13,481 bases of DNA from DATJFH01 sp035495815 (GCA_035495815.1 DATJFH010000391.1:1-13481), one strand, 5' to 3'. Shown: positions 1-7,536, numbered from the stretch's first letter. Notes: generated from the sequence alone by a model not told the origin. Numbers and translations are program-made.

Positions 1-879
1 GAGGGGAAAATTTCCCTGGGCGGAGTGCCCAAGACCAAGGATGAAGCGAACTACTATCTGAAGTTCTCCCACCAGGCCGGTCCCGGAGCGAAGCCGGGGT
101 GGGTCGCGGATATCAAATTCGCGCCGGGCGGCGGGCTGACCCGGATCCACGGCTTCTATCTGAAACCGCAGGTGACCATCGACGCGGGACAGGGAACGAT
201 CGACACGGCAAGGACCAACGATCTGATTACGGGCGGCATGGGGTTGACGCGCATCTTCCGGATTCAGGAGAGCGCGATCGAAGCGGTGCGAATTACGCCG
301 GGGGTCAAGTTCGAAACCAATCGCAAGCTGAACAAGCAGAATCTGCTGTACGACCAGGAATTTCAGATTCACGTTGCGGGTCTGTACAATCCGCGCAAGG
401 TGCGCTCGCGCAGGATGTATCTGGCGGACAAAAGCAAGTACTCGGGATACACGGAGACGATCGCCGACTACGGCTACGGGCTGCAGCTCTTCGAGGGCGG
501 CGAAGTGGGCAATTCGCTGGTGGAGCGGTCGGTGAAGGCATCGAAGGGGACGGTGACGGTGAACGTGCCGCAGTACACGGTGGCGCGATTCCGCACGCGG
601 GCGCATGTGTTTCTGGAATGGCAGCGGATCACGCTGGACGCGACGGTGACCGGCAGGTTTCTGGGCGTGGACGAGAACGTGACGCGGGAGACGGTGGACG
701 GGAAATCCGTGCGGCTGGCGCAGGTGAGCGGATGGCGGCCTTATGGGGAGGCGTCGCTGAGCATCGGGCTCGACAAGTCCGGCCATATTGCGCTGAGCAG
801 CACGTACAAGCTGGGCTCGCAGCCGCCCAACTTCATCAAGGCGGACACGGTGCAGACCGGCCTCCTGCTGAGATATTGA
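1..879 (+). CDS. Outer-membrane beta-barrel-like protein, C-terminal part (5' truncated by window)
   Basis: The frame is open from base 1, so the gene probably begins upstream; 292 residues are visible. A GTG at 25 is a possible internal start, but it has no good ribosome site and the eight residues before it read as normal coding. The visible part is almost all alternating hydrophobic/polar beta segments with many Gly, Tyr and Arg, no hydrophobic helix and no cysteine. It ends in a strand finishing LLLRY, with an aromatic last residue as in many outer-membrane barrels. I infer an outer-membrane barrel, or at least an all-beta envelope protein, and cannot name a family. The TGA stop overlaps the next gene's ATG (ATGA), so the two are translationally coupled and probably act together. 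A periplasmic or cytoplasmic beta-rich protein remains possible. Confidence 0.7.
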   Translation, partial: EGKISLGGVPKTKDEANYYLKFSHQAGPGAKPGWVADIKFAPGGGLTRIHGFYLKPQVTIDAGQGTIDTARTNDLITGGMGLTRIFRIQESAIEAVRITPGVKFETNRKLNKQNLLYDQEFQIHVAGLYNPRKVRSRRMYLADKSKYSGYTETIADYGYGLQLFEGGEVGNSLVERSVKASKGTVTVNVPQYTVARFRTRAHVFLEWQRITLDATVTGRFLGVDENVTRETVDGKSVRLAQVSGWRPYGEASLSIGLDKSGHIALSSTYKLGSQPPNFIKADTVQTGLLLRY

Positions 880-2660
880 TGAGACAAGCCGCAGTCTTCG
901 CGTTGTGCGCGGCTGCCGTTTTCGGCGCTGAGTCGAAGCCGGCGGCCGTAGAGATCACGGGTCCGGAAACGGCCGAAGCCGCGCGGCTGGAGGGTGGGCT
1001 CGAGTGGCAGGCGCTCAGCCGTACGGAGAAGGCGCTGCCGTTGACGGTGGTGGTGATCAGCCCGGGGCAGGCGGTGAGCGCGTCGCCGCCGAAGCTGGTA
1101 TTGAACGCGTTCGGCTCGGCGGCGCTGACGCTGAAGATGGCTGCGGGGGCGGTGAAGGCGGGAGCGGATTTTCCCGTGTTCGTCCAGCTGCGCACGGCGA
1201 AGAACGAGCTGACACTGGAGAAGAAGCTTTCGGTGACGCAAGCGGCTCCGCAAATCAGCGTGAAGGAGCTGGGCGGCTGGAAGATGCGCGGATGGCTCAG
1301 TCCGCTGGATCCGGACAAGGAAGTCTGCCTGCCGGCGCCGCTGTCGTTTCCGTTGCCCGAGGCGCAGCCGGGAGCGGGGCAAGGCGCGACGTTCGCGCAG
1401 AGAACCGAGGGCGGCTTCGCGGAGCTGAAGGTGACGCAGAGCAATCAGAGCGGCGCTCGAGTCTGCCTGGTGGAACCGCAATCCGGGACGTACGCGGGCG
1501 AGGTGACGCCGTCCTGGAACGGACGGCCGCTGGGGAGCGTGAAATTGAAGGCGATTGTCGCCGACGGGCCGGTCCTGGCGCTTCTATGCGCGCTGGCGGG
1601 CGTGATCGGGGCCTGGTATCTGAAGCATGCGCTGAACGTGAGCCGGGTGGTGTGGGGCTTGCGGCGGCGGGCGGCGGCGGCCTTCCAGAAATTCGACTCC
1701 GAATCCGAGCCCGCGTTCCGTAATGCGGTGAACGGACACGAGCGGCTGGCGAACCTGAAACTTCGTCCTCCGGCGGTGGACAAGTGGAAGGCGGCGGACC
1801 AGGCGGCCGAGAACCTGGACCGGGCTTTTCTGGTGAAGATCGACGAGGCGGAATTGAAGAGCGTCGACGAGCAGGTGAAGGCGCTCGAGAGCCTGGGCGG
1901 CGATTGGGCCGCCTTCGGGCAGGCGCAAGCGCGTCTGGACAGCGAATACCAACACATAGCCGAGGCCGAAGCCGCGAGCCGGGCGGCGCGGCCGCAGACC
2001 TGCGCCGGTCTGCCGCAGTTCGGGCAGGCGGTCAGCGGCGCCCTGCAGGCGGCCAATGTGCGCCCCGAGGAGATCGGCGCCAGGCTTCAGACCGCGCAGA
2101 CAATGTCGCCGGCAGCGCGGGAGTGGGTGCGGGTACACAACCTTCTGCTGGCGCTCGACGGAGAGTGGAGGCAGATCGATCCGGCGACAGCCACGGCGCG
2201 GGTGCGGCAACTGCTCGGGATGGCGAAGCTGTCCTGGGACTCGGCCTGGAACCGGTTGTGGGCCGCTCCGCGGGCGGAGGACATCGCCGCGCTTTCCAAT
2301 CTGCCCGCGGGGGTAGGGACGGCGATCAGCCAACTGCAGGACGAACGCGGAATCGAATCCGACGCGGCGGTTCAGAACGCAATCGGCGCGGCCGCGGCGG
2401 AGGACATCCCGGTGAATCCGGCGGAGGCCGTGGAAGCCATCGGAGACCGCATCCGAACCTCCGAGCGAACTCTGATTCTGGCGGCGGCGGCGCTGGCGAT
2501 GGCGGCCGGAATGAGCACGTCCTACCTGGGACAGCCTTTCGGATCGCTCAAGAACTATCTCGATCTGTTCCTGTGGGGCGCCGGAACGAAGACCGGCCTG
2601 GACATCCTGATGCCGGTGGTGGAACAACTCTCGTCCCTGCTTCCTAAGACTTCAAAATAG
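879..2660 (+). CDS. Unrecognised envelope protein: signal peptide, beta ectodomain, inner TM, helical domain, C-terminal membrane segments
   Basis: This is a 593-residue protein. I chose the ATG at 879 because it overlaps the previous stop codon and opens a signal peptide (MRQAAVFALCAAAVFGAES); the same frame is open back to 99, but that part lies antiframe to the barrel gene. Residues about 20-228 look beta-rich and Ig-like, with two cysteines (in EVCLP and ARVCLV) that could form a disulfide. A clear transmembrane helix follows at about 230-250. Residues about 255-530 are Ala/Glu/Gln-rich and helical, with coiled-coil character, and should be cytoplasmic if the first segment is periplasmic. 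A second hydrophobic helix at about 533-550 and an amphipathic stretch with FGSLKNYLDLFLWG close the protein. I do not recognise the family. The architecture suggests an inner-membrane link between a periplasmic sensing or scaffold domain and a cytoplasmic helical domain, working with the upstream barrel. Confidence 0.8.
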   Translation: MRQAAVFALCAAAVFGAESKPAAVEITGPETAEAARLEGGLEWQALSRTEKALPLTVVVISPGQAVSASPPKLVLNAFGSAALTLKMAAGAVKAGADFPVFVQLRTAKNELTLEKKLSVTQAAPQISVKELGGWKMRGWLSPLDPDKEVCLPAPLSFPLPEAQPGAGQGATFAQRTEGGFAELKVTQSNQSGARVCLVEPQSGTYAGEVTPSWNGRPLGSVKLKAIVADGPVLALLCALAGVIGAWYLKHALNVSRVVWGLRRRAAAAFQKFDSESEPAFRNAVNGHERLANLKLRPPAVDKWKAADQAAENLDRAFLVKIDEAELKSVDEQVKALESLGGDWAAFGQAQARLDSEYQHIAEAEAASRAARPQTCAGLPQFGQAVSGALQAANVRPEEIGARLQTAQTMSPAAREWVRVHNLLLALDGEWRQIDPATATARVRQLLGMAKLSWDSAWNRLWAAPRAEDIAALSNLPAGVGTAISQLQDERGIESDAAVQNAIGAAAAEDIPVNPAEAVEAIGDRIRTSERTLILAAAALAMAAGMSTSYLGQPFGSLKNYLDLFLWGAGTKTGLDILMPVVEQLSSLLPKTSK

Positions 2661-2669
2661 TGATGAATT

Positions 2670-2674
2670 GGAGG
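2670..2674 (+). promoter_or_regulatory. Strong Shine-Dalgarno of the astacin gene
   Basis: GGAGG followed by AATT and the ATG at 2679. It is the best ribosome site in the left cluster and fixes the start of the metallopeptidase. The two genes either side of this one in the run start by coupling rather than by a clear site of their own. Confidence 0.8.
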
Positions 2675-2678
2675 AATT

Positions 2679-3536
2679 ATGGCTGATCCGGTAATTGTAA
2701 GCGGCGAATTTCGGACCACCGCCCATCCGAAGTCGGTGATGTACGAAACGCCGGGAATTCTGAAGCGGCTCGAATACGCCGAAGTGGACGGCAACGCGGT
2801 GTTCGAGGGCGACATCATCCTGGCTACGGCCGAGGAGGCGGCGCGGGCGCAGGTGCACGAAACTCTGCGGTCGCTGGCGCAACAGCCGCTCGAAACGATG
2901 GGGCTGCCGAAGGCGCTGGTGGACGCGCTGGTGGAGTTCGGCAAGCAGCCGCTGAGGGCTGTCTTCGTGACGGAGCATCGCTGGAAAGACGGAGTGATTC
3001 CGTTCGTGATCGACCCGGGGCTGCCGAAACCGGAGCGCGTCAGGGAGGCTATGAAGCACTGGGAGACCGAGACGCAGATGCGGATCCGGTTCCGCGAGCG
3101 GCAGCCGGGGGACCAGAACTTTGTCCGGTTCGTGGCCGGCGAGGGCTGCTCGTCGGCGGTGGGATGCCGGGGCGGAGAGCAGCGGGTGATCCTCGGTCCG
3201 GCCTGCACGGCCGGGAACGCGATTCACGAGATCGGACACACGGTGGGTCTGTGGCACGAGCAGAGCCGCGAGGATCGGGACCAGTTCATCGAAATCGATC
3301 TGTCGAACGTGCTGCCGGGGACCGAGCACAATTTCCGGCAGCACGTGGCGGATGGCGACGACGTGGGAGCATACGATTTCGGGTCGATCATGCACTATCC
3401 GCTGGACGCGTTCGCCAGGAACCCCGCGCAGGCTACGATCCGTCCGAAGAAGCCGGTTCCGGCCGGTGTCGAGATCGGGCAGCGGAAGGCGCTGAGCAAG
3501 GGGGACATCGCGGCGGTGAAGCAGATGTACCCGTAG
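2679..3536 (+). CDS. Astacin-type (M12A) zinc metallopeptidase without signal peptide
   Basis: This is a 285-residue zinc-dependent endopeptidase. The extended zinc motif HEIGHTVGLWHEQSR spans residues 183-197: His183, His187 and His193 are the zinc ligands and Glu184 is the catalytic base. The Met-turn SIMHY (Met238, Tyr240) lies 51 residues after Glu187-His end of the core, as expected for astacins. Residues about 35-48 (VDGNAVFEGDIIL) match the pro-region style of bacterial astacins. Cys residues flank the Gly-rich stretch before the active site (GCSSAVGC and GPAC). The ATG at 2679 has a perfect ribosome site. The N-terminus (MADPVIVSGEF) is not a signal peptide, so the enzyme is either cytoplasmic or exported by another route, which is odd for a family that is mostly secreted. 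The next gene begins 2 nt after its stop codon. The family is certain; the substrate is unknown. Confidence 0.95.
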   Translation: MADPVIVSGEFRTTAHPKSVMYETPGILKRLEYAEVDGNAVFEGDIILATAEEAARAQVHETLRSLAQQPLETMGLPKALVDALVEFGKQPLRAVFVTEHRWKDGVIPFVIDPGLPKPERVREAMKHWETETQMRIRFRERQPGDQNFVRFVAGEGCSSAVGCRGGEQRVILGPACTAGNAIHEIGHTVGLWHEQSREDRDQFIEIDLSNVLPGTEHNFRQHVADGDDVGAYDFGSIMHYPLDAFARNPAQATIRPKKPVPAGVEIGQRKALSKGDIAAVKQMYP

Positions 3537-3537
3537 C

Positions 3538-3858
3538 GTGCCGGAAGTGAGAGGCGAGTTGCGGCTGCCGGAGGGGACGGCGCCCATCAGCGCCGCGAGG
3601 GTGGTGGTGCGGATCGAGGACGTCACCTACCAGGACGCCGTGGCGCCGGCGCTCGCCGAGTGGGTACGGGAAGGTCTGGAGTGGCGGGGTGGGGCGATCG
3701 AATTCCGGATGGACGCTCCGGATTGGGAGGCGGCCCGCGACGTGGCTCTGAGCGTGCGGCTGGAGACGGGGGGCGATCGCCGGAGAGTTTACTGGAATCC
3801 GGAAGTGTGTCCGGTCAAGCCGGGAGAGTATTTGAGGGTTCGGCTGGCGGCGGGTTAG
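3538..3858 (+). CDS. Small YbaY/YscW-like beta protein
   Basis: This is a 106-residue protein with a GTG start 2 nt after the astacin stop codon, with no ribosome site of its own, so translation is probably coupled. The N-terminal pattern (a VRGELRLP strand, then ARVVVRIEDVTYQDA) and the C-terminal pattern (DVALSVRLE, then KPGEYLRVRL) resemble the small beta domain of YbaY/YscW-type lipoproteins (PF09619 style). There, a conserved short strand is followed by a D-V-(S/T)-x-x-D-A motif. Unlike those lipoproteins it has no signal peptide and no lipobox. It could be an accessory or chaperone-like partner of the metallopeptidase, but that is inference. The family call is by eye and moderate. It ends 10 nt from the convergent transglutaminase-like gene. 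Confidence 0.65.
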   Translation: MPEVRGELRLPEGTAPISAARVVVRIEDVTYQDAVAPALAEWVREGLEWRGGAIEFRMDAPDWEAARDVALSVRLETGGDRRRVYWNPEVCPVKPGEYLRVRLAAG

Positions 3859-3868
3859 AGGCGTTGTT

Positions 3869-5008
3869 TCAGGCGAGCGGGAAGATTCCGGATTTGCGTA
3901 GGGCGCGCAGCGGGTACTGTTCGAGGAGATTGGCGGCCTCGAATTTGGCGGCCAGCCTGGCGCCGGATTTCACCGCGACGTCGAAATCCGCGGTCCCGAG
4001 CAGAGTGCTTTCGATGTAGCTCCAGGTCCCGGAATCGCGCGCTTTCTCCCAGGCGACCACGGCATGTCCGGGGAGGAAGACCAGGGCCGGGTTGAGCGAA
4101 GCGGCTTCGAGCAGGGAGGCCAGCAGCAGCACGCCGTCGATGCAGTTCGCCGAACCGGAGGAGAGCGACTCACGGGGCAGGCGCACGCGCTGGCCGCTCA
4201 AGCCCTCGTCGGGCAGGAAGACCAGGATGGAATTGACGTAGGCGATATTCCGGTTCTTAACCGCCCGGTAAATGGCGTCCACTTCGGCCTGAATCTGTTC
4301 GGGAGCGGCTCCAATGTCGCCCGCGAGCTGGCGATTTGGATGAAGCGCCGCGGCTTCGCGAAGCAGCGCGAGCACAGGAGGATCGTTGGGGGTGACGTAG
4401 GCGGCGAGGTAACGCTTGTAGTCGGTACGTTTTCCGGTAGCCGGGTCGCGGGCTTCGAGGATGACCGAAGTTTGCGGCAGCAGCCAGACGCGGCCGGTGC
4501 TCTCGGAAAGCTCGTCGCCGTCGATCTGGTCAATGGCGACGTGGACGGTGGCAGCGGTGATTTCGTGGAGTTCGCGGATCGCCTGGGGGAAGAAGGTCGG
4601 CAGCAGAGAGATGGAAATCTCACCCGCGGCCCGACGCACCGGGACGGTCTTGACGGCGGTGGCGGAGTACCCTTCGACCCAGGTTCTGACGCGGCAGGTG
4701 AGGACGCTGTTTTCCGTCTGATTCTGAAGCGTCACGGTGATCAGGGGAGTGGCCTCTTCGAGCAGGACGTGGACGATGGCGGTGGGCACGTGCGTGGTGC
4801 GGATCTGCACTTTGCAGCGCAGTCCGGGCGCCGAGGCCAGCGTATTGCGCGGCGAGTCACCGATGCTCAGCATGGGGGGCTGGACGGCAGCCTCCTGGCG
4901 CGCGGCGATTTCCTGTCCGATGAGCAGATCGAGCAAGGGGCTCGATGCTGGATCGGGCTGCGAGAAGATGCTGTTCCGCAGATCGGCGAGGTTGGTTGTC
5001 TCGGGCAT
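3869..5008 (-). CDS. Transglutaminase-like cysteine enzyme with N-terminal beta domain
   Basis: This is a 379-residue protein, third gene of the SIR2-like/CHAT operon. I chose the ATG at 5008 (MPETTNLADL); the frame continues upstream to 5161, but that part lies inside the CHAT gene and is Pro/Ser-rich shadow. The gap after the CHAT stop codon is 10 nt. Residues about 60-185 are beta-rich and lack recognised motifs. Residues about 200-260 are helical. Residues about 270-340 carry the transglutaminase-like core: VRLP then SGSANCIDG with Cys289, a helix LLLASLLEAASL, PGHAVVAWE with His315, and WSYIEST where Glu333 occupies the place of the usual third catalytic Asp/Glu. Known members of this superfamily are proteases, crosslinking enzymes or amidases; the substrate here is unknown. 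No signal peptide, so probably cytoplasmic. Confidence 0.8.
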   Translation of the reverse strand: MPETTNLADLRNSIFSQPDPASSPLLDLLIGQEIAARQEAAVQPPMLSIGDSPRNTLASAPGLRCKVQIRTTHVPTAIVHVLLEEATPLITVTLQNQTENSVLTCRVRTWVEGYSATAVKTVPVRRAAGEISISLLPTFFPQAIRELHEITAATVHVAIDQIDGDELSESTGRVWLLPQTSVILEARDPATGKRTDYKRYLAAYVTPNDPPVLALLREAAALHPNRQLAGDIGAAPEQIQAEVDAIYRAVKNRNIAYVNSILVFLPDEGLSGQRVRLPRESLSSGSANCIDGVLLLASLLEAASLNPALVFLPGHAVVAWEKARDSGTWSYIESTLLGTADFDVAVKSGARLAAKFEAANLLEQYPLRALRKSGIFPLA

Positions 5009-5018
5009 GGAACCGGCG

Positions 5019-6131
5019 TCAGTGGGTGAAACTGGTTTCAGGCGGCCCGTAGAGCGAATAGAAAAGATAGGTCGGATCGTTCGCGCCGGCGGCGGCCAAC
5101 TGCTCGAAATGGCGCTTGGTCCGCAGCATGGCCTGGCCGATGGAGGGCTGATCGGCGGCAAAGAGCGTCTCGTAGAATTTGCGGGCGAAGTCGAGGGCCA
5201 TGCGGCTGCTGACGGGCGACAGGGTGCTGACGATATTGAGCGCTCCCTTGGTGAAGAACGCTTTGCCGAGGCCGCTCGGCTCGAGCCGCGGCTTATCGGG
5301 GAGGCCGCCTGGGGGATTGCAGGCGTTGCCGAAGACCAGCGGCCGGTTGGAGGTGCGGAGGAAGGCGTTGATCTGCTTGGGTCCGAGGCCCTTCATGGCG
5401 GGGATGGGATCGTTGGGCGCGAGGTTCAGGAAGAACTCGCCTCCGAGGCGCATGCCGTGACAGGTGATATGCAGGACGTCGGCCTTGAGCGATTCGCCGA
5501 CGGCGGGGATGCGGGGCCAGTCGGCGCCGGCCATGTTCGGGCGGATGTTGACGACGGCGCCATTGGTGAGCCCGGCGAAGGTATTATGCCAGGTGTTCAG
5601 CATAGGGTCGCCGGGAGGGTAGACGTTGGCGCCCAGAAAGTTGGCGATCGCGGTGATCTTGCGCGGCTGCCCGTCGGGCATCTCGGGCGGGTTGGGAACG
5701 ATGGGCATGCGCGCGATGGCGAAGCGCAGGCCGAGAAAGTGCTGCCGGTCGTCGTCGTAGAGCAGCTCCCAGGGGATCCAGTCGTAGCGCTGGACGGCGT
5801 GAATACGCAGCACGGGCGCATCCGCCCCGGCGGACTGGTCGAGGGCCTTACGAAGGACCTGCTGGATTTCGGAGGGAACCAGTTTCTGGAACAGGTCGGT
5901 GCCTTCGGCGCGAATGGAGTTGTCGTCGGCGTTGGCCGGATTGGCGTCCAGCACTTCCGATAATTCGCCCAGCACCTTGCCGAAAGAGGCCCTGGCCTGG
6001 GGCAGTTTTTGAGGCAGCAGGCTCATCTCGCCGAGAGTGCGCCAGACTCCGCCGGCGTCAAGATAGATTTCCGGAGGAGCGTCGTCCTCCGTGCCGGTAG
6101 GGATGAGGAGCAGGGAGATCGGCCGGGCCAT
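5019..6131 (-). CDS. CHAT-domain (caspase-like) cysteine protease
   Basis: This is a 370-residue protein. The CHAT domain (clan CD, caspase/separase fold) fills the C-terminal two thirds. WIPWELLYDD at 118-127 is the typical lead-in strand. ADVLHITCHG places the catalytic His at 225, and LVFGNACNPPG places the catalytic Cys at 271. They are followed by the usual GLGKAFFTKGALNIVST and a helix with FARKFYETLF. Both catalytic residues are intact, so an active protease is expected. The N-terminal 100 residues are helical and lack recognisable TPR repeats, so this is not the classical TPR-CHAT form. Its ATG shares one base with the TAA of the SIR2-like gene (TAATG), so expression is coupled. CHAT proteases elsewhere act as activatable effectors that cut a partner protein; no obvious dedicated substrate such as a gasdermin is visible here. 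Confidence 0.93.
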   Translation of the reverse strand: MARPISLLLIPTGTEDDAPPEIYLDAGGVWRTLGEMSLLPQKLPQARASFGKVLGELSEVLDANPANADDNSIRAEGTDLFQKLVPSEIQQVLRKALDQSAGADAPVLRIHAVQRYDWIPWELLYDDDRQHFLGLRFAIARMPIVPNPPEMPDGQPRKITAIANFLGANVYPPGDPMLNTWHNTFAGLTNGAVVNIRPNMAGADWPRIPAVGESLKADVLHITCHGMRLGGEFFLNLAPNDPIPAMKGLGPKQINAFLRTSNRPLVFGNACNPPGGLPDKPRLEPSGLGKAFFTKGALNIVSTLSPVSSRMALDFARKFYETLFAADQPSIGQAMLRTKRHFEQLAAAGANDPTYLFYSLYGPPETSFTH

Positions 6132-7450
6132 TAGAGAATCCCCCGCAGACCGCTCAACGAGCGGAGCATATTCTTGGTGTCGGGCGACAGCTCTTCCGAC
6201 GCATCGCCCAGGGCGTTGAGCGTATCGAACAAACGGTGGACGATTTTGGGATTCTTCCCGCTGTGGATCTGGCGGGTGACATTATCGATGAGGTCATCGA
6301 AGAGCTTGGCGGTGTCGGGATCGACGCCCGATTTCCGGACGTTTTGACGAAGGCCGCTCAGAATCCCGAGGGCGTCGCTTGCGCCTCCGCGATTGCCGAG
6401 GTATTTGTCGATATCCACGGACGCCTCCAATGCGCCCTGAGGCTGGTAGAGCGCCGAATTCAGCGCTCCGACATCGACCCGCTGCTTGACGATCTGGGCG
6501 GCGATACCGGTGTTGTCGGGCGCGTCGGCAGCCGTGCGTTCGAGGCGCTGCAGGACCTCGCTGCCGCGCTTGCTCTGGCCGGCCAGGGCGCGGCTGCGGA
6601 GCACGTCGAGGGGCAGTCCGGTCGAGCGGGGGTTGTCGAGCAGGGCATCGAAGAGGTGGGCGAAAAACAGGCCGGGCTCGGCGTCCGGACCGACCATGGT
6701 GCGAACCTTGCGCAGCGTTTCAAACGGCCTTAGGGGTTCGAGGGAAGGCGGCTTTTCGTGGGCAAACCAGAGTTCGCTGCCCTGCGACCGGCGAAGCCAG
6801 TCCATGAGCGGTTCGCATTCGAATTCGTAACCGACGCAGACGATATCACCGGCCAGGCCGCTCTTGACGAAGCTGCGGTTGTAGCGGAGGGCCACGTCGA
6901 TCATGTCGGGCGAGCCGATAAGCTCGGGGTTGGCCAGATCGCCGTGGAGCTTGACGATGGTCACCGGCGCTTCCGCATCGGGATCGGGCTTGGAAGCAGG
7001 CTGACTGGGACTGAGCCGGATGACGTGGTATTGGGAGCCCTCTTCCCAGCCCTTGCGCGTGAGGGAAGTCTCGAGCATGCGGTCGATTCCGGTGGTCAGG
7101 ATCTGGCGGAAATAGCCGGTCTTGATGAGGGAGGCGAGATCCTGATAAAAGACGGGAATCGCCAGCCCGCCGTCGCTGCGCAAAAGATATTCGCGCGTCG
7201 ATTCATCCTGAGAACTCAGAAATTGACGGAATCCGGCCAGCAGTTTACCGGGATCGGGCTCGTCGGGGGAGACGGGAAGATCCTGGCTCTCGACGCTGCG
7301 AAGAACCTGCCGGGCCACCGCTTCCACGGTTGCGCCGGCCGCGCGGGCGCAGGCCTGTCCGAGCAGCAGGATATAGGGGTCGGGGTCGACTTTCGCGCGG
7401 CGCGAGCGCATCGACTCGGCAAGCACGCGCGGATTCGATTCTTCGGACAT
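6131..7450 (-). CDS. Degenerate SIR2-like protein, first gene of the CHAT operon
   Basis: This is a 439-residue protein. Several SIR2 landmarks occur in the right order: a first strand and loop LLLGQACARAAG (28-39) where the family has the Gly-rich NAD loop; ILTTGIDRMLE (117-126) where it has TTNYDxLLE; VKLHGD (166-171) with the family His at 169; and IVCVGYEFECEPLMDWL (203-219), like the conserved C-terminal motif with VGY and an acidic position. The Gly-rich loop is eroded and Gly121 replaces the Asn that binds NAD and supports catalysis, so NADase or deacylase activity is doubtful. Residues about 280-439 are helical and unrecognised. An ATG start at 7450 is supported by a -10-like element just upstream. 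I infer a sensor, scaffold or pseudo-enzyme that controls the coupled CHAT protease. The family call is by motif only. Confidence 0.7.
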   Translation of the reverse strand: MSEESNPRVLAESMRSRRAKVDPDPYILLLGQACARAAGATVEAVARQVLRSVESQDLPVSPDEPDPGKLLAGFRQFLSSQDESTREYLLRSDGGLAIPVFYQDLASLIKTGYFRQILTTGIDRMLETSLTRKGWEEGSQYHVIRLSPSQPASKPDPDAEAPVTIVKLHGDLANPELIGSPDMIDVALRYNRSFVKSGLAGDIVCVGYEFECEPLMDWLRRSQGSELWFAHEKPPSLEPLRPFETLRKVRTMVGPDAEPGLFFAHLFDALLDNPRSTGLPLDVLRSRALAGQSKRGSEVLQRLERTAADAPDNTGIAAQIVKQRVDVGALNSALYQPQGALEASVDIDKYLGNRGGASDALGILSGLRQNVRKSGVDPDTAKLFDDLIDNVTRQIHSGKNPKIVHRLFDTLNALGDASEELSPDTKNMLRSLSGLRGIL

Positions 7451-7459
7451 CGGACAATG

Positions 7460-7465
7460 ATTATA
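7460..7465 (-). promoter_or_regulatory. Candidate -10 box for the SIR2-like/CHAT operon
   Basis: On the minus strand there is a perfect TATAAT whose last base lies 9 nt upstream of the ATG at 7450. A start site about 7 nt downstream of it would leave a leader of only a few bases, that is, a nearly leaderless message, and there is no Shine-Dalgarno in between. No good -35 hexamer sits 16-18 nt further upstream. The location between the chitinase terminator and the operon start makes a promoter here likely, but the exact element is a guess. Confidence 0.4.
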
Positions 7466-7536
7466 TCCGAGAACGCCTGGAAAGCAGCTGGAATTTCCGT
7501 CTTTTTACCGGCTCAGGAGTTGGGATTGAAGCAAGG

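Noticed and set aside
99..878. In-frame N-terminal extension of the membrane protein gene back to 99
   Set aside because: It lies in another frame of the barrel gene, has Gly/Arg/Ala-rich shadow composition, and would hide a clear signal peptide that starts at 879 with an ATGA overlap.
1584..2627. 347-residue open frame on the minus strand
   Set aside because: Antisense to the helical part of the membrane protein; Arg-rich composition and no recognisable motif.
5009..5161. Upstream extension of the transglutaminase-like protein (51 more residues)
   Set aside because: The extension overlaps the conserved end of the CHAT gene and is Pro/Ser-rich; the ATG at 5008 gives normal spacing to the CHAT stop codon.
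4737..5963. 408-residue open frame on the plus strand
   Set aside because: Antisense to the CHAT and transglutaminase-like genes, whose catalytic motifs are intact; Gly/Val/Glu-rich shadow.
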